From: Grammothele lineata
Taxonomy: Eukaryota; Basidiomycota; Agaricomycetes; Polyporales; Polyporaceae
Direction: 5' to 3'
Length of the DNA: 64,000 bases
Assembly (NCBI GenBank): GCA_002150815.3
Contig: NDFF03000065.1
Span: 1 to 64,000, forward strand
In this document: one piece after another, positions 47,017-57,762 of the stretch
How positions within the stretch are numbered: the stretch's first letter is position 1
Layout of the letters: every line of letters starts with the position of its first letter
Notes under the pieces: generated by a model
What the model was told of the DNA's origin: nothing
The model's input: the letters and a program-made list of their open reading frames with translations, nothing else
Databases searched by the model: none
Position numbers and translations under genes: made by a program

Positions 47017-47211
47017 TTAGAGGTATCCACTGTCGCTGCATAATTCCGCTATAGTACTGGGATCCTTAACCCCTTCACAGTCTTGAGCTAATAAAAGGGG
47101 TAAGAAATGGCAAGGCAAACTCCTTTGACGTAAAAGAAATAGCTTACGAAGAGGTTGAGCAGCAGCAGTGGTCAAAATTGCCACAAGAACAAGCTTCAGC
47201 GAGAGGAGCAT
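47017..47211 (-). CDS. Candidate small secreted peptide (precursor-like)
   Basis: Read without splicing this is a 64-codon ORF. With a possible 60-base intron (47147-47088, GTAAGC to TTATTAG) it encodes 44 residues. The N-terminus MLLSLKLVLVAILTTAAAQP is a textbook signal peptide with an Ala-x-Ala type cleavage site. In the spliced form the mature part is about 24 residues, acidic, with two cysteines nine residues or more apart and a tyrosine next to the end (DCEGVKDPSTIAELCSDSGY). It lies between 7TM-2 and UstYa-A2 on the UstYa-A2 strand. No repeat units or Lys-Arg sites as in ustiloxin-type precursors. The branch site of the intron is weak. It could be chance; I list it because secretion signals are rare in the gaps here. 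Confidence 0.3.
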   Translation of the reverse strand: MLLSLKLVLVAILTTAAAQPLRKLFLLRQRSLPCHFLPLLLAQDCEGVKDPSTIAELCSDSGYL

Positions 47212-47829
47212 GATCGAATGGAATACTCGGCCATTGCGAAGGTGGTTTAAGTAGGTCTGGAGAGGGAGCTACGGCCGGTGCTAGATCAAGATGCTTACCT
47301 TACGCATTCTGTTCCCTGCGGGTTTCTGTGTACACAACGCCACTTGTCAACAAGCCAACTCAACATATGTGAGCGCGCGAATGACGGGCATTTGGTAAAC
47401 GATAACAAAGAACACCGGACTTTGGGGCAGGGGTGAGCGGTGCGCGCTGAGACCCATGTGCGCTCATATCTGATGGATGTTCCGGCTCAGTTTTTTTCAC
47501 GCTTAGCCAGGATAGTAGAAAGGAGTGGATTTAGATCATGACGTACATAGCGCTCTGGAGATGTTCCGACACCGACGCTTTCATGAACATGAGCAAAATC
47601 GTCGATTCGGGTCCTAAGGCGAGAACGCTCGTGCTGTATCCAATATGTTGATAGCAAGCTCCCCCCAGTTCGTTGGGCCTTCAAGAACGATTCCCTGAGT
47701 AAGTGCTATAATCTCGCGTGTGCGAAGAGACATAGAGCATGGATACACAGGAGCGAGTGATGCCTTCCGTCATTGTGGACTGTGGATATACCGTAGGTGG
47801 AGTACAATACGATGCCGTTCATAATCCGC
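47212..47829. other. Intergenic, nothing recognised
   Basis: Between the candidate peptide ORF and the stop of UstYa-A2. A 65-codon minus frame (47487-47684) has no motif. Confidence 0.4.
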
Positions 47830-48508
47830 CTATAGTTCACCAGGCGGGGTAAACCGATTGGGGTACCAGTCGTTCCATAGATCCCACATACTTCTGTAGA
47901 ATGTGTCTGTGTCCATGCACCATCTCTCGCCTCCGCTACGGTCCACTGTGAAGTTACGCCCAAACGAATCGCCCTCCTCCAAAGTGATATCGGCGGCGCA
48001 CAGGATATAATCTTTGAGCATGGCGAGGCAGTGCTCCAAGTGATGCGGGCGACTTGGCACGCCCTCCTCGGCCAGGGACACGCGGATTGTGCGCAGACAG
48101 TGGAGCTGGTGAGTGAGGGCAACGCTGAACATGCGTTGGTTGGGGCCGAGTCGGACGTAACCGCCGTCACGAGGGGTACTTGTATACAACCATTCCAACT
48201 GCGACTGAGGTTGCCACACGCCAAAACGAACGCTCTCCTCAATTGGCATTGAGACCCGTCGACGAGGATGCGGCAAAGCGAGACGTTCTGGGACATCTTC
48301 CTCCACCCATGCTGGATCATACACGTCAGAAACGTAGCCAACATGCTGTAGACTTTGGGGAGTTTCAGAAGTACCTACTGTAATGCGGAAAAGGGAGGTC
48401 TCCTGGTGCTAGTGCCCGACCCACCATATGCACCAATTGCACATTGAGAACTAAGCTTGAAATGCATAGTACAATTGCTAGAAGAAGTCGTGCTATGGAT
48501 GGCGACAT
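47830..48508 (-). CDS. UstYa-like (DUF3328) protein, class A copy 2
   Basis: 203 residues; exons 48508-48379 and 48311-47830. Signal anchor at about 6-26 (ARLLLAIVLCISSLVLNVQL), then PFPHY before the intron and WVEEDVPERLALP after it, corresponding to FSHYS/WIGDD in copies 1 and 3. The intron 48378-48312 has a CTGAC branch site and ends CCAG. The first exon is 130 bases as in the other class A genes, which selects ATG 48508 over the in-frame ATG at 48550. Both signatures are intact: HQLHC (111-115) and HLEHC (134-138). The protein ends in a WDLWNDWYPN segment. Less GC-rich than the paralogs. Divergent from the But2-like gene that starts at 49204. Confidence 0.83.
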
Positions 48509-49203
48509 TCTGTGAGAGGGTGAGTGTCGGAGGAAACCATGTATGCTCATGCTTGGGATGACAGACAGACCTTACGCGGACGTCGGACCAGACGGTTCTC
48601 AGTGCCAGACAGGCCTCCCTCAGGCCTCAATAAGGGCGAATCACCGCGGTTGAAACGCCCACCGCTCAGAAAACAACGCCAAGGGCGCACTGCTGTAATG
48701 AGAGAGGTAGTCAACATATAAGGCACTTAAAACGAACGTACTTTCTATCAGACCTTGCACACAGTGGGGCGCGCCGTCCAGAAGCGCCGTCCCGTTACGA
48801 CTCGCCGCCGAACTGGCCTCGGACCCACATATTACCTGCCCATCTCGTAAATTACGCCCCTGGCAGCGGACATCCACAAGCAAGCCAACTCAGGGCCACG
48901 GCACTGTAATGTCATGACCCCAGCGAAGTCGAATAGCCGGCTCGGCTCGTCCCAGATGCGGCAAGCGGGCGATGTGTACCATAGTCGCCATCGCGCGCGC
49001 CCACATAAACAAGGGTTTTGGAACGGGAGCGCAATGTGAGCGCACATCAGCGGCCGCTGATAGCTTCTATACTGACGCCGTTGACCAGATAAACATGTAT
49101 CGGAGGATCTCAGAGCTCACCCCAAATTCTGGATTCTGGTTGCTCGTCCGGCTTCTTTTGCAGGATTTTCTCCCCGCTCTATCACAAGAACGGCCCCTGA
49201 GAG
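48509..49203. promoter_or_regulatory. Divergent intergenic region UstYa-A2 / But2-like 1
   Basis: 695 bases between two start codons, so it must hold both promoters. No clear TATA. Short open frames within it show no family motif. Confidence 0.4.
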
Positions 49204-50236
49204 ATGTATCCTGCTAACGAAGAGAACCTCCACCTTCTCCACGCGTCCAATGACTCCTGCACGGATGCGTCCGATTCCATGGCAAGTAAGTGGTATAGAC
49301 GTTCGTTGATAGTATCATGATCACACACCTGAATCCTTGGTCAACTCCAGATGCCGATGTTCCTTCCTCCACCTACAGAAGTAGTAAACCCTCCCAAACC
49401 CTATTCTACACCGCCGTTCTCGTGGCGATCCTTGCTGTAACGGATGCTATAGGGGTCGCCTACTTCATGTATACCGTCAAGAGCGCGTTTCAACCGGTTG
49501 ATTTGACAACGAACCTCGAGTACGCCGACCCATACATTGGACTCAGCGAGCTATATTCCGATGGGCACGTTAACTCCTCGAAGATCGATCCTATTATCGT
49601 CCGCCCGCGGGTGTCAGCACAGGTCTACGCCAACGAACCTGACCGACTCGCGCCCCGCGGTGCACGCGACCATTGGGTGGGCGGACAGGGAACCCTGTCT
49701 CCCCGCGAGAGGCGCCTCTATGTTACACAGGATGTAAATCTCTTGGGCGCCCAAGCGGTTACGTTGTACTCACACTCACGTTTTGTAGATCAGCACGATC
49801 GTACAGTTCCGCGCGATCGATTTCGGGATGGAAGACTGCCGACTGGTCTTCACGCTTCCCGCGTTGGAAGCCGTGCTGGAACCTGGAGCATCGCTCACTA
49901 TCGACCCTTCCTCCAAATTCGACGTCTTCCGTCTGGCCGTAGACGGCCCTGTAGACGTGAAGAAGCTGTCTTTCCGGTCAAAGCCCAAGGTGGCACACAA
50001 GGTGGCCTCAGGAATATCTCTGGTCTTGGAGGGAAACACTTTCGTGCACCAGTTCGAGTGCCCTCGCTCCTCGCTGCACGTGTTCGAAGTGGCTTGCGTG
50101 GATGACAACCCCTGTTTCGTGGACATATGGTCCAGCCAGAACACAACATTTGGTGAGTACAGGGAACGTCTAAGTCGATAGCCCTCACTTACTGTGATGT
50201 GAAGGTCTGAATATGTATCAGCATCAAACAGTTTGA
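49204..50236 (+). CDS. Type II membrane protein with But2-C-like ectodomain, copy 1
   Basis: 286 residues; exons 49204-49285, 49351-49733, 49789-50152, 50205-50236. The cytoplasmic N-terminus is short and acidic, a signal anchor follows at about 43-65 (TLFYTAVLVAILAVTDAIGV), then the ectodomain. Ectodomain blocks shared with copy 2 are EYADPYIGLSELY, RPRVSAQVYANEPDR, DHWVGGQGTLSPRERRL, VQFRAIDFGMEDC, KKLSFRSKPK, LHVFEVAC and FVDIWSS, and a tail GLNMYQHQTV encoded by a 32-base last exon. The beta-rich pattern and the Q.QTV-like end resemble basidiomycete proteins annotated as But2 C-terminal domain proteins; that family call is from memory. Function unknown. An in-frame ATG at 49317 lies in the first intron and is not preferred because the upstream exon matches the design of copy 2. 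Confidence 0.72.
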
Positions 50237-51042
50237 AGCGATTGTGGGGTAGAGGGCTTGCAGATGTATTGATGAGTCTCACATCGCGAGCCATCATATC
50301 GGCCTCGGCACCTGTATATTTGCGTTAGTATTCCTGTCCCTGGTCAAGATCCTTGACTGCTAGTCGTACCTGCATGCGAGAAACGTGCCCTCTGCTCTTG
50401 TAGATCTTGTGGAACACTGACAGTCAAGTTGCACAACTTCGTTTTCGCGACGCAGCATCGCGACGCGTCCGACGACTCGTCACGCGCAGTGATAACACGT
50501 GACATGCCAGGTTTTTCGATGACGTCACGCGAGTTCCACGTGGCGCTTCTCCTACTAGTGCAGCAAACACCAACCTCGCCGTACTTGCTATCTCATATTG
50601 CCTAGGGACTTGAGGTTACTAACCCTATGCATTATATTGTATTGCAGCAGGAAAACTGAGGCTTCTGGTGTGGTAGGCACACAATCACGCGACCAACGCC
50701 AGGTTGTAACGTTTTAGCAACGTTTTAGACCGGGCCGGGGCAACTTCTGAGGTTCGAAGACTTGAGGATCGTCGGCTCGATTTTCGTGTACACCATCAAA
50801 GGGAGACACAATGGCCGCACCATTGAGCTGAGGCATGGGAAAGGTTGCAGGTATTACGAGTCCATCTGAACTCAAAGTCGTTTACCGTCCACGTATGAGA
50901 GGCTAGTGCCAAGGACCCAGTATCATTGGTAAAGACGGCGTGTTTAAGCCGTGAGTACCCTTCTCAGAGAGCACTAGACTCGAAGCGATCGATATCAGAT
51001 CTCGCAATGCGGGGCTCGTGAGTGTTCTCCCCTCTCGCAATC
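50237..51042. other. Intergenic with duplicated upstream block of GNAT-3
   Basis: 50735-50920 is related to 42640-42830 upstream of GNAT-2, including GGTTCGAAGA, GCTGAGGCAT and TATGAGAGGC shared in order. No intact gene is present. Confidence 0.5.
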
Positions 51043-52042
51043 ATGGCCCCTCCCAACGTAATGATTGAGCATGTCGAGAAGCCCACAGGTAAGAAGTATA
51101 GTTCGCTGTGGATTTTTTTATTCGCGCTCATGTTCTAGTAGAGGGGTTTACCGTAGAAGCCACGGAAGTCTTCCAAAACTTAATGGGAGCTTGTACGTAC
51201 TTTCTTCACGACAATGCCTATAGGAAGACCGATTCTCGAGATTTCAGCCCCTGCGTTTAATGCGCTCACCGGCGGGAACATGAGCTTGCTTCCCAAGCTC
51301 GCAGGCATCATAATACGGCCCATCTCCTTATGCAACGGAGTGGGCCACACGTACTCAGCCCGTGACGAAACTGGTGCACTAGTCGGATTCCTAATATGCA
51401 CGGTGCCCGGGCAGCTCGTGAACTCGACGTGCGTTGTTCTCATCGTCATGTCCAGCAAATCTGGTGCCAACAGGTTCGAGACTACAGTGAAGAACAGCGC
51501 CAGTGCGGGGGTTACGACGAGCTCATGAAGAAATTATCGGCCGAGGCGCAGGCGTACTTCGCCGAGACCGTGAGTATTGTTGCGACAGCCGGCGTTGATT
51601 GCGGCGCGCACGAAGGGGGTGGTGACTGAGAAAACATTATCCAGATGGGCAAGGAGGTCCCGAGACTTAACGACCAGATGTTCGGAATCGCCGAGGCAGA
51701 GCGCAACACGTACTGGTGTAATATGGCAATGGTGAGGGCGGATTTCCAAGGCAAAGGAGTTGCAAAGGCGATGTTCCAGCTGGCAATCAAGGCAGCTGCC
51801 GAAGCGGGGGCTACGATAGCGCTTACTACGACGAACAAGAAGAATGTGAGTTTAGCGTGACTTAGGCTGCACCGCTGTCGCCGTCGTGGCCCCTCCTGAC
51901 TGTGACACAGGTGGCGATTTACCAGAAGATGGGCTTTGATTGCAGAGGACAACAGACGCTTCAGTCGCCGTGGGGAGAGTGGAACTCGTACTATTTCTCG
52001 ATTGCCTGTGGCGAAGATCGTCCTGATGAGGAGAGTCACTAG
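51043..52042 (+). CDS. GNAT N-acetyltransferase, cluster copy 3
   Basis: 230 residues; exons 51043-51088, 51142-51192, 51248-51428, 51488-51569, 51645-51845, 51911-52042. It starts MAPPNVMIEHVEKPT and carries NALTGGNMSLLPKLAG, RPISLCNGVGHTYSARDE, PRLNDQMFGIAEAERNTYW and motif A MVRADFQGKGVAKAMF. The end is QSPWGEWNSYYFS plus a short acidic tail. Nearly the same as GNAT-2 in exons 2-5 (exon 4 has one extra codon), so the two arose by a recent segmental duplication that included upstream DNA. The first intron has a normal GT donor. Cytosolic; substrate unknown. Confidence 0.85.
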
Positions 52043-52888
52043 CGTTAGGGACGTACAGATCTCGGCGATGCTCACAAGCTAGTATTGAACACAACATACC
52101 TAAAATCCCCCATGACGTCTTTTTCACGTTGATATCCTGAGAGTATCTTCTTCGTTCATTCGCAGAGCGGCGCGCAGTCGGCTTGCGCCGCTCAGCGGTT
52201 TGAAGCGTATATTCCTCCTCTATGCAGGAATTCCAGCGACGGGTGGTGAGATGCAGCTGGGAAGAGGCGAAGTTTGCGCCCGCGACGCGTCGCGCGCGTC
52301 GGCACATGACGGTGTCTCAGCCACGCGAGCCTCTCACGTGGCGCTTCTCTCAGAATGACAACCGCCTCAAACACCAGCTTCACTCCCTTCCAACTCCTTT
52401 GCGCACCCCAAGTTCACGATACGACGTCACTTGACAGTTTTAGTTTCACCCATTGCGCATCAATATGCTTTTTATGAGTGCATACCATCACTACCCTCCC
52501 CAAAGTGTTTCCCGGGCCGGCCTGCTGCCTTCGGACTCGTCGTATCCGGCGGGCCATTGCACACCCATCTACTGAGCCTTCTCGACTACTAGAAGTCTCT
52601 GATGTGGGTTTCTAATCTCTGCATAGTCAGCAATGGTCAGTGCCGCTCACAGAGCGATCTTCCAACAGCGCACATGGTCCGAAGGCTGACGCGGGCGATG
52701 AGACCAGGGGGATGGTCGCGCTCCCCGGCACTCCGGCGCGCCTGCCGCGTCAGTACGAATCTGACCCGGGTAGAAAAGGATAGAAGAATCTCACCATCTG
52801 CGTGCCCTTAATATGTCGGACAGAGCGACACGCGCCGCACTCTTTCAACCCTCCAGGTCTGTACGATCCTCGACCCGCGTCAGTCGCG
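52043..52888. other. Intergenic, nothing recognised
   Basis: Between GNAT-3 and GNAT-4; composition shifts from AT-richer to GC-rich at about 52.6 kb. No supported feature. Confidence 0.4.
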
Positions 52889-53994
52889 ATGGTCCCGCCG
52901 CCCGACGTCACCATTGAGCTCGTCGAGCAACCCACAGGTGCGTGTTCTCGCGCCCTTGCCGGCTCCGCGTCGCTCACTCGATTACTCCCCGCACTCGCGC
53001 GCATGCAGAGGCGTTCACCGAGGACGCAACCGCGATCTTTGAGTCCCTCATGGCGAACGGTACGCCTCCGCTCCTATTCCCTCATGCTCGCGCTTTCACA
53101 CCCACCCACGCGCCGCTCCCCCATAGACCCGGCAACGATATCCCTCACAGCAGGCGACGTGCGCCTCACCGCGTCCGTCGGGAGCGTCATGCTCCGGCCG
53201 CTCGCGCTCTGCGCGGGCGTCGGGCGCACGTATGCCGCGCGCGACTCGAAGGGCGCGCTCGTGGGGTATGTGGTGTTCACGCTGCCGGGGCAGGTGTTGT
53301 TGTCTACGTGCGTGTGCTCTATTTGGTGGTCGGAGTGAAGAATGAGACTGACGCGCGTGGCGGGTGGGGCGCGGGGATGGTAGGAACGAGCAGCGCGCGG
53401 CGGCGCGGATGGACGATTACATCGCCAAGCTCACGCCGGAGGGCAAGGAGTTTTTCACGAGTAGAGTCAGTTCCACTCTCATTCCCTCCATCCCATCTGG
53501 AAGGTTGAGTCCAACCTGGGCACAGATCGCGAACAGACCACCGAACTTAGGCGACGCCATGTTTGGGATAACCGAAGTCGAGCGGAACACGTACTGGTGC
53601 AACGTCGCGATGGTGCGCGCGGGCTGGCAGGGAAAGGGGCTCGCGAAGGCCATGTTCGAGCTCGCGTTCGCGGAGGTGCGCGCTGGTCGTTGCTTGTTTC
53701 TTGCGGTTCTACAATCTGTGAACTTACGCACGCCGTCTTCACTGGGGCACGAATGCAGGCAGCGAAAGCGGGAAAGGCGGTCGCGCTCACGACGACTGAC
53801 GAGCGGAATGTGAGTGCGCCGCGCTTTGTGCTATATGCGCTGGGTGGTGATTCAGCTTGTGCTGCTTGCAGGTCGAGATATATAAGAAGATAGGTTTCGA
53901 GTACAAGGGCGAGAAATCGGTCTCGACGCCTTGGAACGAATGGAGGTTGTGGTACTTTATCAAACATCCCGAGGGTGCGGAGGAGGCTGCATGA
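52889..53994 (+). CDS. GNAT N-acetyltransferase, cluster copy 4
   Basis: 228 residues; exons 52889-52937, 53009-53059, 53127-53307, 53384-53465, 53526-53675, 53759-53809, 53872-53994. Start MVPPPDVTIELVEQPT. Blocks are ISLTAGDVRLTASVGS, RPLALCAGVGRTYAARD, GDAMFGITEVERNTYWCN and motif A VRAGWQGKGLAKAMFELAF. C-terminus is TPWNEWRLWYFIK. The 201-base exon 5 of GNAT-2 and GNAT-3 is here cut by an additional intron into 150 + 51 bases, exactly as in GNAT-5, so these two form one branch. GC-rich codon use. It ends only 114 bases from the end of UstYa-B2 (tail to tail). Confidence 0.84.
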
Positions 53995-54107
53995 GCGTTG
54001 CGCGATACGCCATTTTATCGCGCTGCGACGTTGTATGAAGTATGAAGGTACAATGTACGATGTATTGGTATCCCACCACGATATCCACTCCGAATCGTCG
54101 TTTAACA

Positions 54108-54765
54108 TCATAACTCCTCGCGCGCCCCCACCTCTTCTCCCTTGAGCCACCTCTCATGCTCCCTCTGGCTTTCCTCCACCTTCTCATACACCGCGCGCCA
54201 ATCCCTGCACCTCCTAACGGGGTACATCTCCAGCCCATGCTTCTTGTTCATATACCTCCACGGGTCCATGTGCGTGTCGCCCCTGCACAGCGCCGCCTCC
54301 CTGACATAGTTCAGGCAGTGCCGCGCGGGCTCCTCCGTGCGCTCCGAGAGGGGCAGGGCAAGCTGGGCGCGGAGGACGTCGAGGCAGCGCAGCTCGTGCA
54401 GCATCGCGACGGTGTAAGGGGCGCGGTCGGACGCGTTCGAGGGGTGCGGGAGGTGGACGATGCCGTTCCCGGGGTAGAGGGGCGCCCAGGGGAGGCTGTC
54501 GTTGAGGGTGTAGCGCGTCCAGCCTGAGGCGAGGAGGAGGACTTCTTTGCTCTCGACGTGCCAGGATGCTACAAAGACCTTAGGTGAGCGTGCGATTGAA
54601 TGAAGTATGTATAGACTGGTGCGTACGATGCTGGTCTGCGTCGGGCGCGAGGCTCCGCTCGATGCCGGCGAGGGCGACGAGCTTGAGGGAAATGTTGACG
54701 ACGAGGAAGAGGATTGCGAGCGCGGTCGCCGCGCGCTCCATCGTGCGTATTGAGTATGGCTTCAT
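54108..54765 (-). CDS. UstYa-like protein, class B copy 2
   Basis: 199 residues; exons 54765-54627 and 54568-54108. Signal anchor at about 11-36 (AATALAILFLVVNISLKLVA), then WHVESKEVLLLASGWTRYTL, NGIVHLPHPSNASDRAPYTV. Signature positions are HELRC (104-108) and PARHC (127-131, followed by LNYVREAALCRGD). As in copy 1, each HxxHC motif has lost one His, so this is a fixed class property and not decay. The C-terminal part CRDWRAVYEKVEESQRE is longer than in copy 1 and highly charged. Same strand as the But2-like gene 55722-56738. The role is unknown; pairing with a class A protein is an inference. Confidence 0.77.
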
Positions 54766-55721
54766 CGCAAGCGGAGAAGGGAGAGGACGAGTAGGCCACG
54801 GGCGGATATCCGCCCACAACTCTCGAGAATAGCCTGGGGTCCGGCGTGTAAAGAATGCAAGGAACAGCCGTCGAAGCTCGAAGCCTGGAGGACGGATGCG
54901 CGCGAGTCGGACAAAGGTCTGCGAATACCGAAGCTCCCTGCGCCGCACATAGATTGCCAAATACTCGGCGCGTCAAGACAACACAGTAATGCATCTCGCG
55001 CAATGCCTCTCCGAAGCTCCCCACCTCCGCCAAACCCACACGTTCGCGAGTCCCCCGCGGGAGCCCAGCTCCGCCCTGCCCTCGCTAATATTACCCCCCC
55101 GGACCGCGCGGGGTGCCTGCGCGATAGAAGCCCTCTTCCACGACAAGCGCTTCCACCGCGCTCCCGCCGGAGGAAGAAGACCTTGTGCTTTGAGTGGCAG
55201 GCGGGCCCTCGAGGCCCGAGCGCGCGCACGGCGGCCGCCTCAATGTGATCGAAGCACCCGCGCGCGGACAGCCCCGCTGACAGCTGCAGTCCCGTATTCG
55301 TGCCGTATTTGTATCGCAGGGCTTCCGGACTGGCGTCCCCGCCTCGCGGCTGCGGCGTGCGCGCTGACATGGGAGAGCCCGGTGGGCGAAGTTCCCGGGG
55401 GTCGCGATCGGTGAGAACGTGAAGGTACTCTCGCGGTGATGCTGAACACGAAGACGTCGCGCTGGGTCCGTGATAGCGCGGAGACTCGGGACTTGCGAAT
55501 TCCTGTGGGGAAGCGCCGATCGCGACGGCGGGGCCTGCATTATCATCACGAAGAGAAGCTGGTCGAGAGAATGATGCGCGGAAGCAAGGTTCGCCTCAAG
55601 TAGCGTGAACCCAATCTGAGGCGATTGTTCGCAGACGCATCCTGCGTGCGCGCGCACGACGCTGACAGAACTATATACCAAGGCATTTTTGTACAAATCC
55701 TGCATCTCATCGAAGGTCCTA
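54766..55721. other. Intergenic, GC-rich, no gene called
   Basis: Long overlapping open frames occur on both strands (up to about 200 codons on the minus strand, 54762-55370 and 55091-55705). They are typical of stop-poor GC-rich DNA and show no motif. Confidence 0.4.
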
Positions 55722-56738
55722 TCAAACCGTTTGATACTGCATGATGTTCATTCCTAGACCGGTGAAGTGAGAATTTGGCTGAAAAAACTGGGAAACAATG
55801 GGGGAAATGCTTACCGTACGTCGTGTGCAAGCTCGACCACACGTCCAAGAAGCACTCCTCTCCCTCCGCGCACGCCACCTCGAAGACATGCAGCGAGCGC
55901 GTCAGGCACGGGAACCTCGCCACCTCCGTGTCCTCCCCCGCGCGCACCTCCACCGTCGCGACCTTCCCCTTCCTCTTCGGCTTCGTCTTGTAACTCAACT
56001 TGCGATGGATTACCGGCTTGCTCGAGTCGAGGCGGAACACGTCCAGCCACACGGACGCCTCGCTCCCGCTAGGGCCCGCCGTAAACACAGCGCCGCCCTC
56101 GAGGTCCGCGCCCACGGCGGGCAGAGACACAATGAGCGCGCAGTCCTCCATCCCGTAGTCGATCGCGCGGAACTGCACGAGCGAGTGCGTCTCAGGGGAG
56201 ACGAGCAGCCGCTTCTCGCTCGGGGAGTACGTGCCCATCCCGTCCACCCAGTGCTCGCGCTCGCCCCTCGGGGCCGGGCGGTCCGGCTCCTGGGGGTAGA
56301 TCTGCGTCGAGAGCCGCGGGCGGAGGAGGATGGGCGCGAGCGCGGTGCGGTTCGGGAGGAGGTCGGAGGAGTAAAGGGTGTCGAGGCCGATGTACGGGTC
56401 TGCGAACTCGAGGTATGTCTCGGGGGCGCGCGGGATGAAGACGGTGAGGTAGGAGCGCGCGAGGTAGATGAGGGAGACGGTGTCGATGAGCGCGACGACG
56501 AGCACGGCGGCGACGGCCCAGCGTAGGTGCGCAGGGAGGCGGTAGCGGTGCGTCTGCTTGTCGCGCAGCGGGATGTCGTCAACTAGTGCGGAGACTAGAG
56601 GTCAGCAGTGGACGGCCAGAGTGGAGGGATCGAGCACAACGCACCGGTTGGAGAATCGAAGCCCTCCTCTCTTAGGGAGTCGTCCGATTCGGACTGCAGG
56701 AGGCTCTCGTACTCCTTGTTGCTGGGGCGGGATGGCAT
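55722..56738 (-). CDS. Type II membrane protein with But2-C-like ectodomain, copy 2
   Basis: 297 residues; exons 56738-56645, 56582-55815, 55753-55722. It starts MPSRPSNKEYESLLQSESDD (cytoplasmic, acidic). The signal anchor is at about 54-77 (WAVAAVLVVALIDTVSLIYL). The ectodomain is collinear with copy 1: FADPYIGLDTLY, RPRLSTQIYPQEPDRPAPRG, HWVDGMGTYSPSEKRLL, VQFRAIDYGMEDC, KLSYKTKPKR, LHVFEVACAEG, FLDVWSSLHTT. The tail GMNIMQYQTV comes from a 32-base last exon of identical length and phase. The second intron of copy 1 (49734-49788) is absent here. Divergent from UstYa-A3. GC-rich. Function unknown. Confidence 0.75.
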
Positions 56739-57762
56739 CCTTGCTCGCCGTGCTGGTGTTCAGGAGAGATGAAAGGCCAGCTGAAGGAAAGCGTTAGTCG
56801 CGAGTGGCGGGACGCTGTGCCCTCAGCTACACACGGAGCGCACCTTAATCGCCTGCTACCCAGCTTCTCGCGCTCCCGGAATTCCTAGCTTGAGACACCT
56901 GTTATTGATGTTCTTTGCGCAGACCGGAAGCTCTGCGGCGGCGGAGCGGGGCCGCAAGCATCTCACGCTCGCCCCGCCGCGCAGGGGGCAGAAACACCCT
57001 CGCGATGGAGAGCCGCGCCCCGTGGGGACGTTTGGGTTTGCTGAGGAAGGGGTGGCCGGGGTCTACTGTGAGAAAAATGCAATTTAGAAAGTTGGACTTT
57101 GTTGGACGCATGTAAAGTCGATGACTTGCCGGACTCAGGTCGTGCGGTGATATACGGCTCCGTAGTGCTGCAGTGGCCAGGCTGATGCATGATGGCTGGA
57201 ACTGGGACAGCGGAAACCTGTGTGCCATGTAGCAACAGCGGTCTGTAAATGGTCATGAGGCATGATTACTTGCCTTCAAGTTGACGAGGTTGAGAGCACG
57301 GGCTTTCGCCCCGAGCTGTGAATTCAGCTCACCAGAAATCCAAGCAGAGGCAATACGGTAAGTCAAAAACTGAATGAACAGCCAGCTGCGAAGTACGTGA
57401 CAAGGGGAGACTGACAAGAGGCTTAAAGGACGTTGACGCCGGCGCGAGACGGCAAGTCCCGTTCCCCACACACAGCGCTCGCCCTGCCAGGCCCCGCCGG
57501 TAGCTTTCGTCCTCCCAGGCCCCTGGCTCTGCAATGGATTCCAGCTCAAACGCTTCCCCTCTGCCTTCGAAGTGCATCCAAAGTCCGGTCTAGCTTTCGC
57601 ATCCTACCTTCTCCGCAACGCATCGCGACACGCTCTGCCCTCGGAACACATGCTCATTGCTCACGCACAGGCACCTCAGTGCGCCGACCGTGTCGCTTTC
57701 GTTCCTAGCCTGCCCATCTCTGGAGCACCGAGTAGCTCCGTCCTCTCAGTCCTGGCTCTAGG
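56739..57762. promoter_or_regulatory. Divergent intergenic region But2-like 2 / UstYa-A3
   Basis: 1.0 kb between two start codons, carrying both promoters. No TATA stands out and no supported ORF lies inside. Same arrangement as 48509-49203. Confidence 0.4.

Noticed and set aside
50152..50236. Idea that the Tyr/Gln-rich tail of the But2-like proteins is a RiPP core for UstYa enzymes
   Set aside because: The tail is collinear and conserved as part of the ectodomain family, more likely a terminal strand than a processed core; no cleavage site precedes it.
54762..55705. Long overlapping open frames of about 200 codons
   Set aside because: Stop-poor GC-rich DNA gives such frames on both strands; none has motifs, and they would overlap each other.
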